A stretch of DNA of 64,000 nt from Chrysaora quinquecirrha. Lineage: Eukaryota; Cnidaria; Scyphozoa; Semaeostomeae; Pelagiidae. Where the stretch lies: NCBI GenBank assembly GCA_014526335.1, contig JACTAT010000029.1, positions 62,001-126,000 of the forward strand, read 5' to 3'. The notes beneath the pieces are model-generated. The model had not been told where the DNA came from. It made no database searches and worked only from the letters and a program-made list of their open reading frames with translations. The position numbers and the translations under genes are program-made. Every line of letters starts with the position of its first letter. Positions within the stretch are counted from its first letter, which is position 1. Positions 1 to 10,693 of this stretch are shown in pieces.

Positions 1-185
1 TACGACCAGTGTTGGTAAGAAAAGAAAATATATCAGCAGAGGTCACTAAATTTATGTTTGGGCTAAGGAGACGATTTGTTGGGTTCACCTTGCTGATTGA
101 TGTTACAAAAAGGGGACCATGGCTCTAAATCTTATCAATAAAATATATGAATTTGCAGCATAGTAACTCTGTTACTAGGCCAATT

Positions 186-482
186 GCATTTTTTGCAAGT
201 GTTTTCAAAGGATATTTGTTATTTTCATATACTAAAGGACACTGGATTATGAATGTGTTCAACTGGCATGATGTAATCAATCAAGCATTTTTTGCAAGCG
301 TTTTCAAAGGATATTTGTTATTTTCATATACTAAAGGACACTGGATTATGAATGTGTTCAACTGGCATGATGTAATCAATCAAGCATTTTTTGCAAGCGT
401 TTTCAAAGGATATTTGTTATTTTCATATACTAAAGGACACTGGATTATGAATGTGTTCAACTGGCATGATGTAATCAATCAA
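186..482. repeat. 99-bp tandem repeat, three copies
   Basis: Three head-to-tail copies of a 99-bp unit begin near 186, 285 and 384. Copies two and three look identical and copy one differs at very few bases. Because 99 is divisible by three, the array stays open in one plus-strand frame (147-488), giving a 33-residue repeat. I see no reason to treat that frame as a gene: it has no recognisable domain and simply reflects the period. Confidence 0.9.
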
Positions 483-964
483 GTTTAGTTGCAGCTTGAC
501 CATATGAAAATCCTGCGACAGTGAGTGGGTGGCACCCCATGATACCCCTGCCTCAGAGCAGATGATACCAGTACACAATAAGCTGGGGGGACAGGAAGCC
601 TTCAGGTCACTACATTTTCATTTCAAGCTGTTCATAAGGGACGGTTAGGAAAGATTATGATTTCTGGATAGAACTTTTTTTGTAGGCAGTTGAGTATGCA
701 AATGTAAAGGAATTTTAATTTAGTTGGAACTGCTTAGAAAATTCTAGCAATTGTAAAGCAAAATTCATACCTTGTAAATTTGTAAAATTCACCCATTGGT
801 TATTAAAAATAATCACTTGCTAAATGCATTCCTTACTCTGAAATTACTGTATTAGGAGGGTTATCTTTGAGGAAGATTGCATAGGGTATACGTAATTTTT
901 TCATTTATAAATAAAGATAGGCAAAGCATTAAGTGATCTCGAATTACAATAGTGTGAACAAGAA

Positions 965-1155
965 CTTGAACAAGAACAAATATCCTTTGAAAACACATGC
1001 AGAGAATGCAATTGATAATCGAGTGTTTGTTAGCATATGAAAATAAGTTATCTTGGGTCAAGTCAGGAGTGAGGGCTCTTTGATGAAATCCTTCATAGTA
1101 CAGATAATCAAGTGTTCTGTAGTATATGAAAATAACAAATATTCTTTGGAAACTG
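965..1155 (-). repeat. Inverted diverged partial copies of the 99-bp unit
   Basis: Two stretches (about 965-1045 and 1108-1152) read, on the minus strand, like the core of the 99-bp unit at 186-482 (the part containing AAAGGATATTTGTTATTTTC). They are diverged and incomplete. Together with the plus-oriented array they make an inverted arrangement about 950 bp across, possibly the ends of an old element. The stretch 490-960 between them shows nothing else I can name. Confidence 0.55.
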
Positions 1156-1253
1156 AATGTGTAATGTGCTTAAGATAAATGCTGTCATTGTTAATCTTTC
1201 TTTTTTGATAGGACATTGTTGGGTAATCATTTTATGTATGCAATCTTTTTCAT

Positions 1254-1259
1254 TTTATT
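1254..1259 (-). terminator. AATAAA polyadenylation signal
   Basis: AATAAA on the minus strand lies about 37 bp beyond the stop codon of the broken SANT-domain gene at 1296-4699, a plausible position for its 3' end. Confidence 0.4.
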
Positions 1260-1295
1260 TTCTTCGGTTGTCTTGGAAATCTTCTTGTCTCATAG

Positions 1296-4200
1296 TTATT
1301 GGTTGGGATTGGGAGGCTCTGGTAATTGCTCAGGTGCTTTGTGGAACCGTGCCCTTGCTGTTAAAGAGTTATGCACTGGTAGCGCAGCTCTTTCAGCCAA
1401 AAACACTCCTGGATCTGCTCGTCTTGTTATCTTGACTTGGTCAAGCCGCTCTTTACCAAATTTTGAGGGCTGGTTGAAGTCATCAAGAGCAAAGTCTCTA
1501 AATCTTTCTTTCTTCCCAGTCCAGTAATAAAACCCGCACTCCTGACTTACCTGCTTATCAAATTCCACAAGAATCTTAGGATAAGTTTCATAGAACTTTT
1601 TAGATCAAAATGTCTCCAAGCATATCATGAAGGACCGAAAAGAAGCACTCAACATCATCGCTCGTACCACTTCTTGGATGTTCCGGAGGTAGAAGTCTCA
1701 TCCTGTACTCATTTCTTCGCAACTCAAAACTTGTCAAATTCGCCAACAGGCCAACAACAATTTCTCTTGTCAAGCCTCTGATCTGCCCGTTAACGATCCG
1801 CCGACACACATCAATGTTCCTGAAATCGGTAGGTTCATCTACCGCATGTCCTGGTATCATGTCCGAAAGAAGCCAAGTCAACAAATTTTTGATGTACATA
1901 GAGCGCACACACTCGCTTATTCCTCTTCCATCCACAGCCTTATGCCAATTCAGAACGAGCTCAACAAATTCTGCCTCAGCCACAAAACCCTTCCTTCTCA
2001 TAAAATTTAGAACCCCAACAGACCACAATCGCTCACAGTCTGGAACGCTTTGTTTCCTTTCTCCAGTTAATGCTTGCTTTGTCAAGCCCGTGTCAGGATC
2101 CTTTAATGCTGCAGCAAATCGTCGTACATCAAGTCCTGGAATATTGCCGCCACGGAAACAGGCCGTCAATCGCTTCAACAAATGGCCGTGATCTTCTCTT
2201 TCGTGCAATGCCTCACCATTGGTGGTTTCAGGAACATAGCCATATTCAACAAAGTTGATACCTTGTGCTTTGTAATCTTTTATTTTCTTCAGGTACAGAT
2301 ATTGTGCCATGATTGCTTTAAGACACTGGCCTTCTGTCTCTGACTTTGTCTCTGCTCTCCATCGATGGGGATCATAGTTAAAAGGAAAAAACTTTGCACG
2401 CCGAAATGTGAAAATGGCACCAGCAAACTCAACGTGGGAATTTTCTTTCAAGAACTTGTCTAACCATAGCACATCTTCAAGTGGAATTGCAGGATGACAT
2501 TTGAAAGGTGCCTTGGTAGCAGGGTTTATCTTGAGGTACTCCTTTATATTAGAGGCCTTGATAGATTTTGCCTCAGCCAATGCATTCATCTGCAGTTGTA
2601 TTACAGAAATAGGACGCTTAGAGCCTTGAGTGCGAATTGAGTTCCACTCTCCATCTGTCACGAACCCAACAGGAACTAAGCCCTTCTCTTGCATTTTCTC
2701 AACCAATTGATCTCTAAGCTCCCTGACCTTAGCATCAGAAATCCCTTTAAATGGCAGAGCTCTAACCAACACTGCATATGGCTTGATGTCTCTACTTTCT
2801 GCTGCAATCATAAAAACCAACAGATGCGATGCTGCTTCTCTGAATTTCACAAATAGTTGCTGAACATACACCAAGAGGTTTTCTCTCAACTTCGTCAGCT
2901 TCTCTTGAATATTCCCCTTCTCGCCTGGGTCAAAATTTGAAACATGATTTCGTTGCAAACTTGCTTCATGTTGTCCAACTTTTCAAGCAATTGCTTAAAT
3001 CCTCAACTTCCCATGCCAATGCAAATAAATTCTCCTGTGGAGTATTAGGAGTGTCCACCTTCTTGTTATAGGCTTCTCGTGATTCCTCTTCTCCTTTGAT
3101 CAAGAACGCATGATCCTCTTCCAGTTCTGTCAGCAATTTAATGAGGTCATCAGGCAGATTTGACTTTCTCTCTCCTCTCCCTAAACTTTCATATGCTTTT
3201 CTTCGATCTAAATACTTATCATAGAGCTCCTGCAAAGATCCGTCACCAAGATCAGTATCTCCAGACCATTTGTGTTGCATTGACTCTCGCAGACCTTTAT
3301 TCACATCACAAGCATCTGCTTTAATCCAAAAGCGCCCACCTGGATTCTTCTGAGCAATGGTTTCCAAAATCTCTTCTTTAATACAGGTGTCTTTTTTGAA
3401 ACCTTTCGCTTGTATGTTTGTGCGCAATGATCTTGCACTCAACCCAGGGACATTCACTTTCGCCTGCATACTTGCAAAAACTTTTGGAGCACTTACTGGA
3501 GCATTTGCCCTAGCTTTATGTGTTGAATGGGAGCCCAGACCATAGAGTGATGCTATTTTATCTTGATCATTGCCTCCCCATTGGTTTTCATGCTCAGTTT
3601 CTCTTCTTGACACATTAGACCACAAAGAGGATAAGCTGCTATCTGTGGCTAGTTCTTCTTCTTGAAATGAGGTTGACTTGTCTATATCTTCATCATCAAT
3701 GCCACTTAGTTCCATTGCCTTTGAAAGGATATCAATATTTGAAGCATGTTTATTTTCTTGATCAGCATGCCTTTCTCTCACCGCACTATCTTCTTGCACA
3801 TCGTACTGCCAGGCAGGACCTCTATGTAGTGACACCCATTTTTCACCAAAATTTGAATACATTGTGGTCTGCCAATCTTTATAATCTTTTGAACAAACCA
3901 GCTTATCAGTTTTCTCATATGAGAAAAACTTCAACACATAATCTACTAAACCAAAGGGCATCCGATCCATGGGAAGCCTTGTAGCACTTGATGGATCACT
4001 ATTATCTCTCTTCTGGAAACAATTGACAATATGGTATACTAGGTTATCTTTCCCCTCAGTATAAAGATTAAGTACAGCAGTGATACATTTTGTGATGAAA
4101 TCTGGAGGAAATTGCTCAGAGAATTTGGTATCATCATTAAAAGAAGATACGAAGCTGTTAAACAGAGCTGTAATGAGCTGCTCTCTCAACCTCTTGCTTA

Positions 4201-4699
4201 GAGTGCCATATTGCATCACCAAATTTTGAATTACCTCAGCTGCATTAGATACACTTGCTGGTTTACAAGTAGAGCTAGCAGTTGGGGAAGAGATTGAAGA
4301 TATGTCTTCCATGTAATCAATCTTAAAAAAATTTTCTGCATCTTCAATTGATGGAAATCGGGTAACAAAACTTTTGGTAACCCTTGATCTAACTGCAGAA
4401 CCAGACCTTAGATCAGACCCTGTATTAAGGGAAACAAATTCTGCACATCTACTCCAAAACTCTTCAGATTTAATTCTTGGCCAGTTTTCAGATAACTCTG
4501 TCGACTCCCAGTACAATGCAATGTATCTAACAATACATGCTTCTTCATCATGACTCCAAGATGCTTTACCTTTTCTGCTAGCAGAAGAGCTGTCAACACC
4601 AAAAAGGGATTTTCTGGAAGTTGCCCCTTCTCTGTGAACTTTCTCCTCTGGTTTTCCTGGGGTATCTCCCTCTGGACATATATTTCGCTTGCTTGCCAT
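1296..4699 (-). pseudogene. SANT/Myb-like multicopy gene (TE-associated), split in three by frame lesions
   Basis: Three consecutive minus-strand reading frames make one protein. The first (4699-2966, 577 residues) starts at ATG 4699 and has a Myb/SANT-like segment at about residues 43-115 (W and acidic helix around WSHDEEACIVRYIALYW), then a low-complexity acidic region and a coiled segment. The second (about 2985-1600) ends in the motif TSDDVECFFSVLHD. The third (about 1599-1296) carries a basic, proline-rich tail. Frames one and two overlap out of register near 2960, and two and three are separated by what looks like one missing base in a T run near 1605. Neither later frame has its own ATG, so this is one broken gene, not an operon. 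From memory, long proteins with this tail are repeated in cnidarian genomes and uncharacterised; their transposon class is unknown to me. DNA binding is inferred from the SANT domain only. Confidence 0.7.
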
Positions 4700-5735
4700 T
4701 ACCTGTTACAGTGAAGTGGTTTAGCATTGTGATTTAAAATATTTTGCTAGTTTTCCTAGCAATGAACCCACTTTCGAATCTGTATGATTTACCAACAGCA
4801 TTTTAAGTTGGACTAGTGTCATACTGGCCACGCCAGCTCATACAATGTTCAAAGCTTAATTGTCATGCCAGACAATGTGAATAATTATGTATACAAATAG
4901 ATAAAGAGTGCCTAACACCATGGAAAATGACAACACAGTTTTAGACATAAGATAATAATAGCATTAATAATGACATTTTGACAACATGATTAAACCAGTT
5001 TACATTGCTACAAGGGTCCCACCAGTGAAATTAAATGAACAGAAATCTACAGTTTCCTACTGCAGTCCTAAAATCTCTGACAGGGATGACAACTACGCAC
5101 AATATAGAAGACATGTCAGGTGCTGCATAGACCATGCATGGGTGCTACATATGGCTGAGGAGTAAGGCATTTCCCTTTTCTAGATGTGCAGCCTTTTTAG
5201 GGCCTATTAATAATTTAAACTAAAGAAAACTTTAAAATAAAAACAAATTATGTTACAATGCATTTAAATTAAATTTAACCCCACAGAAAATAAGATACAT
5301 GAGCTTGAGTTGGGGATGACATTTCTCAAATAGCACCCGCGCCATAAACTTAGTTTTGGCCTAGACAAAGTGAAAATGGCCGAAAATACACAGAAACACC
5401 CAACAGAAAATTGCCTGAAGATGTAGGAACCAATGGGGCGCTTAGGGGCGCTTTCAACTTTTTAGATGTAGAAAGAGTTGCTCTTTCAAAAGATCAAATT
5501 TTCATTCCTATTTTTTCGATTTGAAGAACAAACATCATTTTCAAAGTTCAGCTACTTTTCGCGAGAGGAATAGTTCCCGTAAGGTCGCGAATTGTCGTCA
5601 TGTTGAGCATAGAATTACAAGTTCTGTAGGGCACAATGGTAACAATTTATCCTGTCAAGAAATACTATATACATATATCTTTCAATAAAATATCAACGGG
5701 TTTCTGTATGATAAGTATTTTCCATAAAAAAACGA
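4700..5735. other. Non-coding stretch, candidate 5' intron of the SANT gene
   Basis: No credible ORF. On the minus strand the sequence just upstream of ATG 4699 reads as a splice acceptor (CACTGTAACAG at about 4703-4713), and a consensus donor GTAAGT lies at 5745-5740. The stretch could therefore be an intron in the 5' untranslated region. This is inference from splice-site consensus alone. Confidence 0.35.
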
Positions 5736-5739
5736 ACAA

Positions 5740-5830
5740 ACTTACCGTGTGAATTTCAAGAGATCCGTGACAGCTCTCCGGCTTTTTCAACAGCAGAAAA
5801 TCACGCTTTGTGCGCATGCGTCATTTGGCT
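5740..5830 (-). promoter_or_regulatory. Candidate promoter and first exon with NRF-1-like site
   Basis: Minus-strand donor GTAAGT at 5745-5740 follows a GC-richer patch containing TGTGCGCATGCGTCA (5808-5822), which matches the palindromic NRF-1 motif GCGCATGC often found in CpG-type promoters. Orientation and distance fit a non-coding first exon for the gene ending at 1296. Confidence 0.35.
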
Positions 5831-5879
5831 TCCGCCCCCTGAAGCCTGCTCTCCCCATCACTTACCTGTGTGAGTCCAC

Positions 5880-6215
5880 CTCTAGTGGCGTTCCCAGATT
5901 GAAAATACTGGGGAGGTTAAAAACTTTTTAGGGGTCCCCGGGAAAATTCTAAGGGGCCACGCCCTCCAAACGCTCGGAAAAGGTGGGCAACGCCCATTCT
6001 AAATCATCCTAACGTAAAACAGGTTGACAAGTAACAACAATACTGGTACTCTAAATAACACTTGCCACTCTAGATAACACTTGCTTACTTTTACATTAGA
6101 AAACATAGAAACGCTATTACAAAGCTCATCTCAGGGCAGAATTTCATAATAAACTGGTATGCTATAGAGAGTTAGGGGGGGGGGGGGCAAAGAAATAGGC
6201 AAACTTTTCCGGTAT
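5880..6215. other. Non-coding stretch with homopolymer G run
   Basis: No gene seen. It holds a run of about 13 G near 6175-6187. Confidence 0.5.
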
Positions 6216-6616
6216 TACACACTTTTTTTTTTATAAGAATACCTTATTTTTTGCCGAGCCTCGATTATTCTTAAGCTTATTCGATTTTGAGCCTGAAAAT
6301 ATTCTTAAATTATTCTTAATCATCAATGTTGTAAATTGGCCTGAAGATCAAGAGAAATAAGTCAACTCTTTATCATTTGTTATTTTGTTAATAAAAAGAG
6401 TCACTGTATCAAAGAGTCAGACAGGATGTATGCATTTCAAAACAAATACAGTTGCCTGACAATCACACTTATTGTGCAGTGTAAAAAACGCTGAGAAATA
6501 AAAATGATCCTCGTCAAGCTTGAGCCTCAGATTATTCTTAAATAATTCTTAAATTTCAGCAATTTTGAGCCTGAATATTCTTATAGACTGTATTCTTATA
6601 AAAAAAAAAGTGTGTA
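6216..6616. mobile_element. MITE family A, copy 1
   Basis: Non-coding element of about 400 bp with terminal inverted repeats (CACACTTTTTTT...ATAAGAATA at the left, TATTCTTATAAAAAAA...GTGTG at the right), flanked by TA on both sides. Internal ATTCTTA-rich motifs are repeated near both ends. A second copy lies at 15919-16340. TA target duplication is typical of Tc1/mariner-type elements, so I infer a non-autonomous member of that group. Confidence 0.8.
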
Positions 6617-7305
6617 CTAAAACATAGAAGCAGCCAAAATGAACCAAAACGAGCCAAAATGACCCAGAGCTAACCAGAGCGACCTACAGTCATCCAGAAT
6701 GAGCCAAAATCACCCAAGAATGAGCTATCAAAGTCACGGAGCATCGTGAAATGGGCGAGCAAGAAATGGGCGAGACCGAGACATGGTTATTGCCGTAAAA
6801 GTGGTGTTTGTCTAGGCCACCAGTGAGTTGATTACTTTGACTGAGTTACAATTTTTATGTGAAACAGACTCTTTTCAAAAAAGTAAAGTATTTTCTTTAA
6901 TTAAACTTTTTAGAATGAATTTGTTTGCTTTTAAGACTACAATCATTTCTCAGAATGGCCTGGGCACTCGCCTAATCTATTTTACGGTCAAAGAGGTCAC
7001 CCACAAAAATCCCAATTTCACAAATTTTCAGAAAGTTCAACGCAAATTCTAGCAAAAAAAGCAAAGATTATTGATATTCTCTTATTTGCTTTCACAAAAA
7101 GAGTTCTTGCTTTTGATAAACAAAAACCGTTTCACAAAGTTGACCCGATAACACAGACAGACGGCATAGACACTCGCCCATCAGAAGGGTTACTGTGGCT
7201 GACTCAAGGTCGCTCTAGGTCGCTCTGGATCATTTTGGATCATTTTGGATCATTTTGGCTCATTTTGGCTCGTTTTGACTCATTTTGGCTGTTTCCATGT
7301 TTTAG
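6617..7305. mobile_element. MITE family B with ~90-bp inverted repeats
   Basis: Left end (6617 to about 6710) and right end (about 7205-7305) are inverted copies built from short CCAAAATGAG/CTCATTTTGG repeats; both ends begin CTAAAACAT. TA dinucleotides flank it, and the left TA is the same one that ends MITE A. Open frames inside are short and have no recognisable domain. Confidence 0.75.
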
Positions 7306-7419
7306 TAATGCCCAAACTTTTCATGGCGCATTGAGAGCCTTAAAAAAACATTCTCCTCATCAGTGTGATTTAAATATGTTTCATATGCTCTATGTGAGTT
7401 GCATATGCAGCCTCCAGCA

Positions 7420-7605
7420 TTTCTATCTAAACTCGCGTAGTAATCAAAATTGCGATAACAGCGAAAACATTTTCGGGCATACTTAAAAGCTTTTTCTGTC
7501 CGACACTCCTCAGAGTTAGAGGGTCAGAAACAGACCGAAACAATGAACAAGGGCGGAATTTATACCCAGATGCGGCTCGAAATGCACCAATCGGAAAGAG
7601 AAGCT
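7420..7605 (+). repeat. Dispersed repeat, plus copy (partner at 19966-20175)
   Basis: This block (GCGATAACAGCGAAAACATTT ... CGGCTCGAAATGCACCAATC) matches 19966-20175 in inverted orientation with scattered differences, and a short piece recurs near 9345-9370 beside the Penelope relic. It could be a terminal repeat of that element, but I cannot show this. Confidence 0.6.
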
Positions 7606-7647
7606 GAATTGGCATTGTGCATCAAAAATACAATCAGAAGTCTCCTG

Positions 7648-7767
7648 ATGTGCCTCAAGTTTGAGTTTCTATCTTTTAGGGTCTCAAAAATGAAAATTTC
7701 ATGGTCTATGTGCCTCAAGTTTGAGTTTCTATCTTTAAGGGTCTCAAAAATGAAAATTTCATGGTCT
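7648..7767. repeat. 60-bp tandem duplication
   Basis: Two adjacent 60-bp units starting ATGTGCCTCAAGTTTGAG at 7648 and 7708; they differ at one or two positions. Confidence 0.9.
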
Positions 7768-8039
7768 ATTTATAACTCTGTTGCCACGGCAACCAATTTG
7801 TCACTTAGTGATTGGCATTGACAACGACAATTGACAGTAAATAACAACAGAAAATTGCCAAAGTGTTGTAATTAACAGCAGAATGATGTTTAGTGGGGTT
7901 TTTCATATGGGAATAATCTATCAGCCTCAGTCTATTGATTTTGACGTTCTTAAAAAATGATGATGTCATCATATTAAAATTGTTATATCACCTATATACA
8001 GGTATTTGCATTTTTTGTGTAGACTTGTTCTTTATGTAG

Positions 8040-9340
8040 CAGAAAATATGCATACTAGTTTTGGATACTCTATCCCTTCAGCCGAAAAACTAGCGATCTT
8101 CTTGCGAAAACAATCCGAAATGACGTCCTCGGGATAAGAATAGACTTTATTTTGTCCAATTCCGACTCAAGCCGAGTTTTAGAGCAAATCATAAGTGCCC
8201 GATGAACTAGCGTGTTGATCAGGTTAATTTTCCTCTGTTTTGGACTAAAGGAATCTCACCGTGTATAGAGGCCGCTAAAGGTTGGTTTCCTATATATATT
8301 GGTGAGAAATCCAGTAGCAGTGTTTTCAACAAAAACGTCGAGAAACGGCAAAGAGTTGTTTTGCTCCTTTTCGAAAGTAAATTTTAGAGACGGATGCAAG
8401 GCGTTAAGTTTTTGGAAGAAAACGTTACAATCGGACTCTTTTTGAAAATGGCGAGTGTCATCAACATATCAAAAATAAACCGGAGATTCTTATGTGGAGC
8501 CGAAAAGTTGACCTTCGTAGAATCCAACAAGGATGTTTGCTAGGGCTGGTCCCAATGGGCTCCCCATGGCGACTCCGTCCCTTTGTCGGTACATCTCATT
8601 GTTGAAGCTGAACTCTACCTTGGTAGCAGACTCCATCAATTCGACAAATACCTTTTTGGGGAACGGCGGGCTAACAAGTTCACCCCGGTACAGAGCTCAA
8701 GCGCAAACCCCGATAGTCTCGTCCAAAGGTACGAAAAAAGGCTGCTGATGTCAAAAGAACATATAAAAGAGTTTGCCGTGTCTAATTGAAGGTTTTGAAT
8801 GAAATTAGCATGAGTAAAAGAATCCGAAGTACAATTTTTAGAATAAAGTTCCAAAACGGGTGCTAAAATTTCTGAAAGCCATTTAGCAAGCTCATGTTGA
8901 GCTGAACCAACCGTAGATAGAATAGGCCTAAGAGGGACGTTGGGTTCGTGAGTTTTAGGTAGACCCTACATCCGTGGACGCTTCGAACCCGTTGGCCGAA
9001 TCCTGTCATAAATTTTTTGGGTCATTGGTTTTTTTTTACTAATTCATACACCTGTTTTTGGATTTTCTGCTCTATTTTAGCCGTTTTATCGTGCTGTTCG
9101 ACATTGCCTAATTCTTCCGATCTATTTTCATCATTGAGCACGCCCCCCATTTTCGAAATATAATCTTTTTGGTTCAAAATAACGACCCCAGATCCTTTGA
9201 AAATGCTTCCTATGCATATAAAATCCGTGAGGTCGATGGATGTGCCACAATAAGCATGAGCAACATCGCTTAAACGGGCTTTCAGTGAGCTAAGCTCTTC
9301 TTCCGAAACTGGCTTGAGCCTGGCTAGTTGAGTGTTAAGA
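8040..9340 (-). pseudogene. Penelope-like element reverse transcriptase, decayed
   Basis: Conceptual minus-strand translation, jumping frames, gives the RT core of a Penelope-like element in correct order. First, near 9200-9140, comes a segment with GSGVVILN. Next are SFDISSLF (about 8740) and the hallmark RQRDGVAMGSPLGPALANI (about 8580-8530). A YVDDT catalytic box follows (about 8465), then PFLDVFVEN and TNIYRKPTFSGLYTR (about 8340-8260). A short tail runs to about 8040. There are many stops and shifts, including one inside the catalytic region, so the copy is dead. The GIY-YIG endonuclease that usually follows is not visible. Reverse transcription at chromosome ends or nicks is known for the family; nothing here suggests activity. 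Confidence 0.8.
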
Positions 9341-9527
9341 ATTGCTGTTTATCGCAATTTTGAAGATTTGTAGTAATCAAAGTAGACTGAACGTGTTCAT
9401 AAGCCATATGACCTTCCATTACACCTTTTCCTTATAAATCTCTATTAAGAGGACCATTCTGGCTCTGGCTTTAGGCCAAGTTTAAATAATCTAAGAAGAA
9501 GTTAAGGTTGGTTTTGTCGTGAGCCTA

Positions 9528-9991
9528 AGTAGGTAGCAAAGCGGTGGCTCGACTATCTAGGGGTCCGACTATCAGTGACGTCATCAGGTCGCGCTATAGT
9601 GCGACGGTTTTTGTGGATCTATAGTGCGACGGTTTTTATGGATCGATTTCTCGTTTCTAGAATCTTCTGGAACATTCTGGAAACTTCTAGAAAGTTCTAA
9701 CGAATCAGATGACGTCAGCATAATCTGATGATATCATCGATAGTTGAACGTCCTTCCTAGGACTCTTGAAAACGAGGTTGGAGAAACCAGCACGCTAGAT
9801 TAAAAACCATCGCACTATAGCGCAACCTGATGACGTCATTAGAGTCAGAGGACTCTTGAAAACGAGGTTGGAGAAACCATCGCGCTAGATCCATAAAAAC
9901 CGTCGCACTATAGCGCGACCTGATGACGTCACTGATGACGTCACTGATAGTCGGACCCCTAGATAGTCGAGCCACCGCTTTGCTACCTACT
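9528..9991. mobile_element. MITE family C, CRE-rich, with ~100-bp inverted repeats
   Basis: A 464-bp element begins AGTAGGTAGCAAAGCGG and ends with its inverse complement. The arms match over about 100 bp with few differences, apart from a 13-bp duplication in the right arm. A perfect 6-bp target duplication AGCCTA flanks it (9522-9527, 9992-9997). The interior holds two 90-bp direct repeats (from about 9760 and 9850). The palindrome TGACGTCA, the consensus cAMP-response element, occurs repeatedly. High arm identity suggests a young insertion. It lies about 700 bp upstream of the receptor-like gene at 10694. Confidence 0.85.
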
Positions 9992-10616
9992 AGCCTACTT
10001 TAAAGGAAGAAGCTTTGGTTGGAAGAAGCTGTCGCGTTTTTCGTGAAAGTCTGTCAAAGTTCGCGGAAGTTTATTACGCGAAGCTTTCCACAATACAAAA
10101 TTCGCAATTCCTTCGAATGTTGCCAAGTTGCATATTTTCAGAAATGTTGCATAGTTTAGAACTTTCACAAGGCAATTTCGTGTGTATCTAATATTCATGG
10201 AATACAAAGACATTTACAAAATATCACGTTTGAAATCCCTTTAAACAGTCCAATTTCGCTGGAGTTCATTCCTGAACCTTCTGTTCGTGCTGTGAACCGC
10301 GAATGTTTTCCCGCGAAACTTCCCATAACGTTTCTTCCTTTAGAATATGAAATTTGGCACAAGCAGGAAACTATAGGACCAATAAAAAACACTTGCTAGT
10401 TTTTTTTAGAAAGAAAAATATTCATAATGCGATATGTGAAACCATATCTGTAGAATAACCAGCTTTTATTGTTATATTTTTGATTTCAGAACCAAGCCTC
10501 GACGAGAAATAAAACCAGATTTCTATAGATAAAAAACAAATCACCATTTATGTACAGATAAAGAATCACTTTGGAAGGTAACGAACAGAGCATGTGAGCT
10601 AATTTTATCCTGATAC

Positions 10617-10634
10617 TTTTTTCCTTCTACACAG
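10617..10634 (+). other. Candidate 3' splice site upstream of the receptor gene
   Basis: A pyrimidine tract ending TTCCTTCTACACAG lies 59 bp before ATG 10694. It looks like a splice acceptor, so the long coding exon may be preceded by a non-coding exon. No donor could be assigned with confidence. Confidence 0.4.
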
Positions 10635-10693
10635 AAAGGCCGGCAAGACAAACAACTGTCCTGTCTGTATTTGAATAGACTTTCAGGTCAATA

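Noticed and set aside
186..482. CRISPR-like array
   Set aside because: Units are directly adjacent with no spacers, and the setting is eukaryotic; it is a plain tandem repeat.
1600..2958. Independent gene starting at 2958
   Set aside because: The frame has no ATG there (the codon is TTG) and it overlaps the end of the upstream frame; it is the continuation of a frameshifted gene.
7235..7486. 83-residue plus-strand protein
   Set aside because: It lies largely in the simple CATTTTGG repeats of a MITE inverted repeat.
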